DNA of 20,122 nucleotides from DAIUCA01 sp964613675 (lineage in GTDB: Bacteria; Pseudomonadota; Gammaproteobacteria; Competibacterales; Competibacteraceae), in NCBI GenBank assembly GCA_964613675.1, contig CAZTIH010000036.1:1-20122 (forward strand), in the 5' to 3' direction. The first letter of the stretch is position 1. Every line of letters starts with the position of its first letter. The notes beneath the pieces are model-generated. The model did not search any database. It saw only the letters and a list, made by a program, of their open reading frames with translations, and was not told where the DNA came from. This document shows positions 1 to 6,341 of this stretch, one piece after another. The translations under genes and the position numbers were made by a program.

Positions 1-1
1 C

Positions 2-223
2 AATCGCATGTTCTTTGGCGGCAACCTCCTCCGCCAACCCGTCTTCGTGCAGCTCAAAAAAGACCGCCCGGAAGCCTTCCGCGTCGTCGGCGAAATGACC
101 GGTGCCGACGAGATCATGAACGGCGCCATCTTCCTCGGCACCTATCCCGGCCTCACGACCGAGATGCTCGCCTACGAAATAGAGACCATCCGCGCCTTCG
201 TGCGCTCGCGAGCAACCAGGTAG
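2..223 (+). CDS. rfbH: CDP-6-deoxy-4-keto-glucose 3-dehydrase, C-terminal part (5' truncated by window)
   Basis: Only the last 73 codons are visible; the frame is open to the window edge and begins N-R-M-F-F-G-G-N-L-L-R-Q-P. This block, followed by FRVVGEMTGAD, IMNGAIFLGTYPGLT and a final METIRAF-like helix, is what I know from the C-terminus of RfbH/DdhC. Those are PLP and [2Fe-2S] enzymes of the DegT/aminotransferase fold that remove the 3-hydroxyl of CDP-4-keto-6-deoxyglucose during 3,6-dideoxyhexose synthesis. The PLP and cluster-binding residues lie outside the window, so activity cannot be judged. The downstream reductase and CDP-paratose 2-epimerase genes support the assignment. A less specific DegT-family aminotransferase is the alternative. 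Confidence 0.85.
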   Translation, partial: NRMFFGGNLLRQPVFVQLKKDRPEAFRVVGEMTGADEIMNGAIFLGTYPGLTTEMLAYEIETIRAFVRSRATR

Positions 224-237
224 GGCGTGATAGTTTC

Positions 238-253
238 CCCCGATAAGTCGGGG
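238..253. repeat. Small palindrome, CCCCGA-TAAG-TCGGGG
   Basis: Perfect 6-bp stem with a 4-nt loop (TAAG), preceded by AGTTT. A partial copy with the same loop lies at 4022-4035. A related palindrome with the same AGTTT left flank lies inside the MBOAT gene at 18235-18256. It looks like a dispersed short palindromic repeat and has no T-run to make it a classical terminator. Confidence 0.6.
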
Positions 254-283
254 CCGGGCACAGTCCTTCCGACTCCCCGTAGG

Positions 284-301
284 CTTGGACGTGGGTCCAA
301 G
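284..301. repeat. Small palindrome, CTTGGAC-GTGG-GTCCAAG
   Basis: Perfect 7-bp stem with a 4-nt loop in the spacer between rfbH and the reductase gene. It has the same architecture (6-8 bp stem, 3-4 nt loop) as its neighbours at 238, 319, 1294, 1322 and 1361. No T-run follows. Confidence 0.55.
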
Positions 302-314
302 TTTCGCCCCCAAA

Positions 315-340
315 GAGCGGTGACACTCCTGTCGCCGATT
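315..340. repeat. Dispersed repeat copy 1, stem GGTGACA-CTCC-TGTCGCC
   Basis: This 26-bp segment matches 1357-1382 at all but two positions. One difference makes a G-T wobble in the 7-bp stem (319-325 with 330-336), so pairing is kept. The same CTCC loop is present in both copies. The two copies bracket the reductase gene at 410-1255. Confidence 0.7.
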
Positions 341-388
341 TTCCGCCCCCGCCCTGCGTCCCTTAATCTTCATCTTTCATTTTAACCT

Positions 389-403
389 CGCGGCTCCGCC
401 GCG
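389..403 (+). repeat. GC-only stem-loop just upstream of the reductase start
   Basis: CGCGGC-TCC-GCCGCG forms a 6-bp all-GC stem ending 6 nt before the ATG at 410. No Shine-Dalgarno is present. In RNA the hairpin would sit in the ribosome-binding footprint, so it could damp initiation. It may equally be one more member of the spacer palindrome family. Confidence 0.45.
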
Positions 404-409
404 CCCGCC

Positions 410-1255
410 ATGCTCCTCCTCACCGGCTCCACCGGCTTCATCGGCCGCCACGTGCTATCCCTACTCCTGGAGCGAGGCGACACCGTCATCACCTACGGCC
501 GGTCCGGGCGCGCCTCCGGCACCCACCGCCACATCACCGGCGACCTCGCCACCGGCGAAAACCTCGACCAGCTCCCTTGGCCCGAGATCACCCATGTTGT
601 CCACCTCGCCGCCGCCGGCGTCAAAGCCTCGCGCCGCGCCTGGCCCGAGGCCCTTGCGGTCAATGTCACCGGCACCCAGCGGCTCCTCCATGCCATCGAA
701 ACCTCCGGCCAGCGCCCGCGCCTCTTTCTCGCCCGCACCTTTTACGAGCGCTTTGCCGCCTCGCACCCCGCCCTGCTCGAAAACCCCTACATCGCCACCA
801 AACTCGCCGCCACTCAGCTCGGCCGCCTCTTTGCTCATAGCTACCCCGGTCCCGTGGTTTTCGGCACCTTTTTCCAAGTTTACGGCCCGGGCGACGACCC
901 CGGCAACGTCCTCAGCTACGCCGCCCGCGAATTTCGATCCGGCCGCGCGCCGACCTTCGGCGGCGGCCTCGGCCAGCGCGACTGGATTCACATTAACGAC
1001 GCCGCCCACGCCGTCCTCGCCTGCCTCTCCGCGCCCCCCGGCGATTACGACCTCGGCACCGGCCAACTCGCCACCATCCGCCAAATGGTCGAAGACCTTC
1101 ACCGCCTCTGCCCCACCGCCCCCGGCCCAGTCTTCGATCCCAGCCGCGATCGACCCGATACCGCAATCACCGCCCACGCCCAAAACCTCCCCCCCGCCTG
1201 GGCTCCGCGGATCCTTGCCATAGCGGGCTTGGCCAGCCTGATGGCGCTTGTCTGA
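410..1255 (+). CDS. rfbS: NAD(P)-dependent epimerase/dehydratase, probable CDP-paratose synthase
   Basis: This 281-aa extended short-chain dehydrogenase has the N-terminal Rossmann motif TGSTGFIG (G6, G9, G12). An Arg (R31) follows strand 2, which favours NADPH. The catalytic YIATK is at Y127-K131, and IHINDAAHAV is at about 193-202. RfbS reduces the 4-keto group of CDP-3,6-dideoxy-4-hexulose to give CDP-paratose; Salmonella RfbS is about the same length. It is named from context: rfbH lies just upstream, and an RfbE-type epimerase, whose substrate is CDP-paratose, lies downstream. On sequence alone, CDP-abequose synthase (RfbJ) or another sugar-nucleotide reductase cannot be excluded. Codons are strongly C-ending. 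The start has no Shine-Dalgarno and follows a GC hairpin. Confidence 0.72.
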   Translation: MLLLTGSTGFIGRHVLSLLLERGDTVITYGRSGRASGTHRHITGDLATGENLDQLPWPEITHVVHLAAAGVKASRRAWPEALAVNVTGTQRLLHAIETSGQRPRLFLARTFYERFAASHPALLENPYIATKLAATQLGRLFAHSYPGPVVFGTFFQVYGPGDDPGNVLSYAAREFRSGRAPTFGGGLGQRDWIHINDAAHAVLACLSAPPGDYDLGTGQLATIRQMVEDLHRLCPTAPGPVFDPSRDRPDTAITAHAQNLPPAWAPRILAIAGLASLMALV

Positions 1256-1293
1256 CCATCCCACAACTTGACTTCCAAGCTCCGCAAAGTGGA

Positions 1294-1310
1294 GGGAGCT
1301 TCCAGCTCCC
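1294..1310. repeat. Small palindrome, GGGAGCT-TCC-AGCTCCC
   Basis: Perfect 7-bp stem with a 3-nt loop. An outer AACTTG (1265-1270) can also pair with CAAGTT (1310-1315). It is part of the hairpin cluster just after the reductase gene. Confidence 0.55.
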
Positions 1311-1321
1311 AAGTTAGAGGA

Positions 1322-1341
1322 CGGGAGCAAGGATGCTCCCG
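1322..1341. repeat. Small palindrome, CGGGAGCA-AGGA-TGCTCCCG
   Basis: Perfect 8-bp stem with a 4-nt loop, the longest perfect stem of the family in this window. No T-run follows. Together with its neighbours it could end transcription or protect the mRNA 3' end, but that is inference. Confidence 0.55.
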
Positions 1342-1356
1342 CTACTAATACGCAAG

Positions 1357-1382
1357 GAGCGGCGACACTCCTGTCGCCAATT
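1357..1382. repeat. Dispersed repeat copy 2, stem GGCGACA-CTCC-TGTCGCC
   Basis: Near-identical to 315-340, with a perfect 7-bp stem (1361-1367 with 1372-1378) and a CTCC loop. The two copies flank the putative rfbS gene. Confidence 0.7.
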
Positions 1383-1567
1383 GGCACCCTGTAAACATCG
1401 CCCTTCAGATCGGCCCTCTACCCACTCTACCTTTCGTCCTCTGTGTTTTCCCCAATTTGCGTCCAGTAGGGGTAAAAAAACTCCGTTCCCCACTCCCCAT
1501 CACTCGTTCCGCCCTTCACATCCTTCCCGCTTTCAGCGTTTCCTATTTCACCACACCATATCGCCCC

Positions 1568-2116
1568 ATGTTGCTTAACGCACACACCATTGGAGGAACG
1601 GCGCATCTTTCGCCCCTGCTGCGCAAAGCGACCGCATTGGGCTTGGCCGATGCGGATGATCTGCTGCGTTTGGCCGTGGCTCGGGGCTGCCACCACTACA
1701 TGCCGTCGGATTATGCGCCGACAGGAGCAAAAGATATTGGAAAACAGCGGTTTAGTGACGAAGAGCTCGGAGTCGCCATGCTGAGCGCCGCCCAACGCAC
1801 GGATCCCCGCCTCATGCGTTGTGCAGCCCAGCTCCTCAGCGGGCCGAACATAGATGCCCGCACCCTAACCAAACTTGCTCGAATGGAACGCTGCACACCC
1901 CTCCTTGCCTACATCGCACGCCATGCCCGCGACTTCGACACGGAAAGACGGGCGTTCTGGTTGGCGATTCTCGACCGGCTCCCGCAAACACCCCTCCACT
2001 CATCGGAATTTTGGCCACATCCCAGCCGCTTTATGCTCCAAGCTGGCTATAAACGAGGCGGCGGTGCTCCTGCGGCGATTTGGCTACGCCCTCGAAACCC
2101 CAAAGAGGCCGTATGA
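1568..2116 (+). CDS. Hypothetical protein, first gene of a two-gene nucleotidyltransferase cassette
   Basis: This 182-aa protein belongs to no family I recognise. It is mostly helical by eye, with a segment SDEELGVAMLSAAQRTDP (63-80), an IDARTLTKLARMERCTPLL stretch (95-113) and a basic C-terminus. There is no signal peptide or membrane segment, and no HEPN RX4-6H motif that I can see. The start at 1568 is preferred over 1457, whose extra 37 residues are spacer translation. Its stop overlaps the start of the next gene as ATGA (2113-2116), so the pair is probably translationally coupled, as in many toxin-antitoxin and AbiE-like modules. Codon use is more mixed than in the flanking dideoxyhexose genes, which suggests an insertion. 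Function is unknown. Confidence 0.6.
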   Translation: MLLNAHTIGGTAHLSPLLRKATALGLADADDLLRLAVARGCHHYMPSDYAPTGAKDIGKQRFSDEELGVAMLSAAQRTDPRLMRCAAQLLSGPNIDARTLTKLARMERCTPLLAYIARHARDFDTERRAFWLAILDRLPQTPLHSSEFWPHPSRFMLQAGYKRGGGAPAAIWLRPRNPKEAV

Positions 2117-2670
2117 ATAGCCACCCGCTCTTAATCCTCCGGACCCTGGATAGACACCTCACCCAGCCATTCGACCTTTACGTCTATGGTCGATCTGCCC
2201 TGGCTCTCGGTTTCCCATCCGCACCTCAAGCCATCCACACAACCATGGATGTGGATGCCATTTTGCCCACGCGTGACCTAATCGCCATTGAATCCAACGA
2301 CGATTTCTGGCGGGCACAGGAAGCGACCAACCGCGAGCTTGATGAGACGGGCCTTTATTTCACACACTTGTTTGAGGAGAAACAGGTTGTGCTCGGAGCC
2401 TCTTGGCTTACGCGCGTAATTCCTATTCCGGGTCTAAGTTTTGAAAAACTTCACCTTTTTCGGCCCGCCACGGAGGACCTCGTGCTTACGAAAATGATGC
2501 GAGTGGACCCTCAGGATCGTGAAGACATCGAGTTCCTGTTACAGCAGCCCGATTTCTCTCCCGCCCGGCTGAGCGATGTTCTCGCTGAGGTCATGATCCC
2601 GGAGATCCCGGAAATACATTATGCCTTCGAGATGAACCGTCTGTGGTTGCTTCCGTTATTGGCTCGCTGA
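2113..2670 (+). CDS. AbiEii/DUF6036-like nucleotidyltransferase
   Basis: This 185-aa protein has a nucleotidyltransferase-like core: YGRSALALGF (25-34, in the place of the usual GGSA) followed by TTMDVDAIL (43-51) with the D-x-D metal pair D46/D48. Further on, DLVLTKMMRVDPQDREDIEFLL (122-143) resembles the K-x2-R...D..Di block of DUF6036/AbiEii-type proteins. Members of this superfamily occur as toxins in AbiE and MNT systems and as uncharacterised genes. The start is set at 2113 by the ATGA overlap with the upstream gene rather than 2080. It has no obvious part in sugar synthesis and sits between putative rfbS and rfbE, so it is probably a mobile or defence-type passenger. Confidence 0.7.
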   Translation: MNSHPLLILRTLDRHLTQPFDLYVYGRSALALGFPSAPQAIHTTMDVDAILPTRDLIAIESNDDFWRAQEATNRELDETGLYFTHLFEEKQVVLGASWLTRVIPIPGLSFEKLHLFRPATEDLVLTKMMRVDPQDREDIEFLLQQPDFSPARLSDVLAEVMIPEIPEIHYAFEMNRLWLLPLLAR

Positions 2671-2682
2671 CCCCGGACCCGC

Positions 2683-2760
2683 CGCACCAAAAACCAAGCC
2701 CGCGCCCGCATCTACAGCACCGAGGCCGGCTTCCCCCGCCTCATCGAGAATCTGGAATTC
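2683..2760 (+). pseudogene. Coding-like remnant, 26 codons
   Basis: Directly after the nucleotidyltransferase stop, one frame reads RTKNQARARIYSTEAGF-PRLIENLEF with the C-ending codon pattern of the GC-rich genes, then dissolves into spacer repeats. It has no start codon. It is in frame with the preceding gene beyond its TGA at 2668, perhaps by chance. I cannot name the parent protein. It may be the tail of a gene lost when the cassette was inserted. Confidence 0.35.
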
Positions 2761-2770
2761 TCCTATCATT

Positions 2771-2880
2771 TTAACCACAGATTACACAGATATACACAGA
2801 TAAGATCCCTTCCTACTTCGCGTCCCTTCGCGGTCAAAAAAACTCCGTCCGCTTACCAGCTTACCAGCTCAACCAGCTCC
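2771..2880. repeat. Periodic spacer array (CACAGAT, TTCGCG and CCAGCT words)
   Basis: CACAGAT occurs at 2776, 2785 and 2795 (steps 9 and 10), TTCGCG at 2817 and 2827 (step 10) and CCAGCT at 2856, 2864 and 2873 (steps 8 and 9). About 70 bp (2771-2840) is nearly identical to 18731-18800, including the word GATCCCTTCCTACTTCGCG. A pyrimidine-rich leader then runs into the epimerase ATG at 2927. Confidence 0.75.
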
Positions 2881-2926
2881 CCCCTTCGCGCTTAAAAACT
2901 CCCCACTCCTTTCTCCTATTCTCCAA

Positions 2927-3955
2927 ATGAAACTCCTCATCACCGGAGGCTGCGGCTTCCTTGGCTCCAATATTGCCGCCGCCTACCTCGAACAAGGTGC
3001 CGAAGTCATCGTGCTCGACGCCCTCTTTCGCACCGGCGGCCAAGCCAACCTCATCTGGCTCCAGAGCAAAGCCACACCGGGCCAACTCACCCACTACCAC
3101 GTGGACATTGCCGAAGAGCAAACCGTCAACGAGATCTTCAAAAAACACGCCCCGTTTGACTATATCTGCCACCTCGGCGGTCAAGTCGCCATGACGACTT
3201 CGCTCAGCGATCCCCGCCGCGATTTCCGCACCAACGCTCTCGGCACCTTCAACATTTTGGAAGCCGTGCGCGCCCATAGCCCCGACGCACTCCTCGCCTA
3301 CAGCTCCACCAACAAAGTTTACGGCGACCTCGGCCATCTTCATTACGCCGAAGGCGATACCCGTTTCACCGTCCCCACCCACCCCCACGGGTTCGACGAA
3401 ACCCTCCCCCTCGATTTCGCCTCCCCCTACGGCTGCTCCAAAGGAGCCGCCGATCAATACGTGCGCGATTGGCACCGAAACTTCGGCCTAAAAACCGTTG
3501 TTTTTCGCCACTCCTCCATCTACGGCGGCCGCCAATTCGCCACCTTCGACCAAGGTTGGATCGGCTGGTTCTGCCAAAAAGCCCTCGAACAAACGCAAAA
3601 TCCGAACGCCGACCCGTTTACTATCGCCGGGACGGGCAAGCAAGTGCGCGACGTTCTGCACGCCGACGACCTCATCCGCCTTTACCAAAGCGCCTACACC
3701 CACCGCGCCACTGCCGCAGGACAAATTTTTAATATTGGAGGCGGTCTCGCTAACAGCCTCAGCCTGCTTGAACTCTTCACCCTGCTCGCCGCCAAACTCG
3801 ACTTACCGAAACTCAATTACAAAAAAACCCCCCGCCGCCAAAGCGACCAAGACTTTTTCGTCGCCGATATTGGCAAAGCCGACCGAATGCTCCACTGGAC
3901 CCCGCAAACACCGGTATCACTCGGCGTAGATAAAATGCTAACTTGGTGCAGGTAA
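2927..3955 (+). CDS. rfbE: CDP-paratose 2-epimerase (CDP-tyvelose epimerase)
   Basis: This 342-aa extended short-chain dehydrogenase matches the RfbE/TyvD family in length (about 340 aa) and motifs. It has TGGCGFLG (G7, G10, G13), D31 at the end of strand 2 (NAD type), HLGGQVAMTTSLSDPRRDF (82-100), YSSTNKVYGD (125-134) and the catalytic Y168-G-C-S-K172. FRHSSIYGGRQFATFDQGW (193-211) and GKQVRDVLHADDL (237-249) complete the signature. The enzyme inverts C2 of CDP-paratose to make CDP-tyvelose, using bound NAD. It is cytoplasmic. Codons are strongly C-ending like the reductase upstream. The start follows a pyrimidine-rich, Shine-Dalgarno-free leader. The assignment is firm at family level; the final sugar still depends on the upstream reductase. 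Confidence 0.92.
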   Translation: MKLLITGGCGFLGSNIAAAYLEQGAEVIVLDALFRTGGQANLIWLQSKATPGQLTHYHVDIAEEQTVNEIFKKHAPFDYICHLGGQVAMTTSLSDPRRDFRTNALGTFNILEAVRAHSPDALLAYSSTNKVYGDLGHLHYAEGDTRFTVPTHPHGFDETLPLDFASPYGCSKGAADQYVRDWHRNFGLKTVVFRHSSIYGGRQFATFDQGWIGWFCQKALEQTQNPNADPFTIAGTGKQVRDVLHADDLIRLYQSAYTHRATAAGQIFNIGGGLANSLSLLELFTLLAAKLDLPKLNYKKTPRRQSDQDFFVADIGKADRMLHWTPQTPVSLGVDKMLTWCR

Positions 3956-4021
3956 GCGACTACTCACCCGACTTGGAAAACCAACCGGCAACAGAGAGCG
4001 AGATACTATCGAAACAGGCTA

Positions 4022-4035
4022 CCCCGATAAGTCGG
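4022..4035. repeat. Partial palindrome copy, CCCCGATAAGTCGG
   Basis: Matches 14 of the 16 bases of the palindrome at 238-253, including the TAAG loop, but only a 4-bp stem remains. It lies in the 160-bp spacer between the epimerase and the GT2 gene, at the point where composition turns AT-richer. Confidence 0.55.
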
Positions 4036-4115
4036 CACTGCCTGATTCAGTTTGCATACGCGATTCACTCACCGAAGCAAAAGCGAAAAAACGCAGGCAG
4101 CACTAAGCTTGACCC

Positions 4116-5015
4116 ATGTCCTTGCTAACCATTTTCATACCAACCTATAATCGAGCTGCAAAGCTCGACCAACAACTCGGTCGCCTCTCGCAATGGCAGG
4201 GAGATCTCACCTCCATCGCTCTTCGCGTCCACGATAACGCCTCCACCGACGATACTCCCGCCATTATTGCCAAATGGCAATCGACGTTTGGACCTCGGCT
4301 CACCTACCATCGCCACTCCCAAAACTTGGGCCTAGTGGGAAATTATCTAACCTGCATAATGAACTGCCAAACTAGTCATATCTGGGTAATGGGCGATGAT
4401 GACACTATACACGAAGCCGGCGCGCAAGCGGTCCTACACGAAATAAATCAATACCCAGAAACCGGCATTTTTGCCCTTAACTATCGGCCCGTAAGTGGTA
4501 TTACTGGCAACATACTTAAAGAAGCTGCTTTGCCCTTAGATATGAATGCACGCTTTCCCGACGGTCGTGATTTTGTTGAGGCTTGCCAGCGCTTTGAATA
4601 CGGATGCCTTATGTTTATAACTGCCGTCGTAGTTCACGCCGCGAGCGCTCGAGAGGTGTTAAAAAATTCCCCTATACCAGACGGCAACCTAGCGTTACCC
4701 TTTTATATTCCGGCAAGTGTCGCTGCCATGAGCGGAGCTCGCTTAGTTAAAGAAATCATTTTCGATGGTCTCTACGGGATCGGATCCTGGAAAAAACGTG
4801 AATTTGAAGTTTTCAACTTACAAATGCCACTTGTTTTAGAGTCTCTCGTGCTAAGACAGGGCATGCACAAAACCCTATTGGATTCTTATCTTGCAGGCTA
4901 TGCCATAACCCTTTTCAAGCCATCGCGATGCATGCTTAAAAACCCTATTCTCTGGCTTAAGGCCGTCCTTATGACCCAACGTATATTAAAGCTTAAAGCT
5001 AGCCTACCGTGCTAA
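4116..5015 (+). CDS. Glycosyltransferase family 2, candidate dideoxyhexosyltransferase
   Basis: This 299-aa GT-A enzyme opens with TIFIPTYNRAAKL (5-17), then VHDNASTDDT (38-47), NLGLVGNYL (70-78) and the metal-binding MGDDD (92-96). It is cytoplasmic or membrane-associated and transfers a sugar from a nucleotide donor to the lipid-linked repeat unit. As I recall, the Salmonella abequosyl/tyvelosyltransferase RfbV also belongs to this GT2-type family. As the only GT2 here and the first gene after the epimerase, it is a reasonable but unproven candidate for the tyvelose-adding enzyme. The sequence turns clearly more AT-rich within this gene, and it overlaps the next gene by 7 bp. Confidence 0.85.
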   Translation: MSLLTIFIPTYNRAAKLDQQLGRLSQWQGDLTSIALRVHDNASTDDTPAIIAKWQSTFGPRLTYHRHSQNLGLVGNYLTCIMNCQTSHIWVMGDDDTIHEAGAQAVLHEINQYPETGIFALNYRPVSGITGNILKEAALPLDMNARFPDGRDFVEACQRFEYGCLMFITAVVVHAASAREVLKNSPIPDGNLALPFYIPASVAAMSGARLVKEIIFDGLYGIGSWKKREFEVFNLQMPLVLESLVLRQGMHKTLLDSYLAGYAITLFKPSRCMLKNPILWLKAVLMTQRILKLKASLPC

Positions 5016-6331
5016 ATATTAGGCAGTATATTGCGTTGGTGCGCCAGCAATGTGACGGTGACTTAGTTTCGACCATAGTTGTTCGGTTAAGCGGCACCGT
5101 TGTTGCTGCTCTAACCGCAATACTCCTTGTCCGCTACCTTTCACCTGAGGAACAAGGCTACTGGTATACTTTTGGCAGTATTTTAGGAATTGCCGCCTTT
5201 GCCGAAATGGGCGCCGGACAAATCCTGATGCGTTTTGTCGCCCGCGAACAAGAAGGGCTGCGGCAAAATAAATCAGAGTCAGTTTTACGACTGCGCGGTC
5301 TATATCAATTCGGTGTAAAATTCGGAATCGGCATTGCCATTCTCACCACGCTGATCGCTCTTCCCATCGGTTTTTGGTGGCTATCTAATGGAACGCGCTC
5401 TGCAACTGACTGGCACTCGTCTTGGCTACTCGCGGCCTTGGCCAGCGGTCCCGCGATTTTTCTCGGTTTCGCCAACGCCTACTTTGAAGGCTGGCAATTC
5501 GTCGCGGCTGCCAACCTGCGGCGTTCCATTTCCTCTTGGTTATCCCTTGCCACCCTCTTCGTCGCCTTCACGAGCGGATGGGGGCTTTTGGCCTTTGGGT
5601 TGAGCCGGATCCTAAGCGCCCTTTACGGCTTAATTCACATAATCGTCGCCCACGGTAAATTAATTACCAGTTACAATCTACATAAGACTACCCAAAGTAG
5701 TTTTCAACCACGTAAAGAATTTTGGCCTTTGCAAATACGCTACGGCATGACCTGGGCAACCGGAATTTTCGTAAACGGCCTCTACGCACCCCTAATATTC
5801 AAATTCGATGGCCCAATCGCAGCCGGACAATACGGTATGAGCTTAAGTATCGTGGGCATAATTTCAGGATTATCGACATCGCTAATTGGCGCTAGACAGG
5901 CGAAGCTAGCAGCACTTGCGGGAGGGGAAAATCTGCCAGAGATGAGCAAAATCTTGAGTGGAATTCTCAACTTGTCGATCACTGCCTTTAGTGTTGGAGC
6001 AGCCATCTTATTTGTAGTTGTTTACACCGACCCCAGCTTTCTCCGTTCATATATTCAACGTCTGCTTTCGCCCACAAATCTCGGGATTTTAGTCGCCGCC
6101 CAATTCTTTTGGCTGCTTATCACCATATATACAACCTACGTCAGATCATTCAACACCGAACCGTTCGTCAAATTAGCGTGGGCACAGGCAGTTTTTACGG
6201 TGTCACTAGGAATCCCAGCCGTGCTATACTACGGTGTGCCGGGTGTCTTATCCGTAAGCCTTTTTGGAAATATAGTTTCAACGATATATGCATACGCACA
6301 ATGCAACCGCATTCATAAACCTAAATGGTAA
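5009..6331 (+). CDS. wzx: Wzx-type polysaccharide flippase
   Basis: This 440-aa integral membrane protein has about 12 hydrophobic segments spread over its length. Near the N-terminus it has the polysaccharide-transporter pattern VRYLSPEEQGYWYTFGSI (41-58), followed by AEMGAGQILMRFVA (65-78). Such MOP-superfamily proteins move undecaprenyl-diphosphate-linked repeat units across the inner membrane. It begins with GTG at 5009, overlapping the GT2 stop by 7 bp, which suggests coupled translation. The Wzy/WaaL-type gene nearby supports a Wzx/Wzy-dependent pathway over an ABC-transporter route. Confidence 0.85.
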   Translation: MLNIRQYIALVRQQCDGDLVSTIVVRLSGTVVAALTAILLVRYLSPEEQGYWYTFGSILGIAAFAEMGAGQILMRFVAREQEGLRQNKSESVLRLRGLYQFGVKFGIGIAILTTLIALPIGFWWLSNGTRSATDWHSSWLLAALASGPAIFLGFANAYFEGWQFVAAANLRRSISSWLSLATLFVAFTSGWGLLAFGLSRILSALYGLIHIIVAHGKLITSYNLHKTTQSSFQPRKEFWPLQIRYGMTWATGIFVNGLYAPLIFKFDGPIAAGQYGMSLSIVGIISGLSTSLIGARQAKLAALAGGENLPEMSKILSGILNLSITAFSVGAAILFVVVYTDPSFLRSYIQRLLSPTNLGILVAAQFFWLLITIYTTYVRSFNTEPFVKLAWAQAVFTVSLGIPAVLYYGVPGVLSVSLFGNIVSTIYAYAQCNRIHKPKW

Positions 6332-6341
6332 GTAAGTAAAA

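Larger units (their letters stand above)
1256..1567. other. 312-bp spacer with three palindromes and a pyrimidine-rich leader
   Basis: There is no convincing gene here. The first 125 bp hold three stem-loops (1294-1310, 1322-1341, 1361-1378). The rest, from about 1400, is pyrimidine-rich and runs into the ATG at 1568; it includes a short piece resembling the periodic spacer DNA seen elsewhere (around 1435-1480). An upstream start at 1457 in the same frame would translate this spacer as low-complexity protein, so it is not used. Confidence 0.6.

Noticed and set aside
461..1387. Long minus-strand reading frame opposite the reductase gene
   Set aside because: Low-complexity Gly/Ala/Val-rich product typical of the antisense of a GC-rich gene. 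The plus-strand protein has clear SDR motifs.
1568..2670. Classical HEPN-MNT toxin-antitoxin pair
   Set aside because: The nucleotidyltransferase side fits loosely, but no RX4-6H HEPN motif is visible in the partner, so only a general AbiE-like comparison is kept.
2861..3475. Minus-strand reading frame opposite the epimerase
   Set aside because: Shadow of a firmly identified RfbE-type gene; composition is antisense-like with no recognisable domain.
3943..4128. Small plus-strand reading frame across the spacer between epimerase and GT2
   Set aside because: Overlaps both neighbours, contains the palindrome fragment, and has no start signal or protein-like features.
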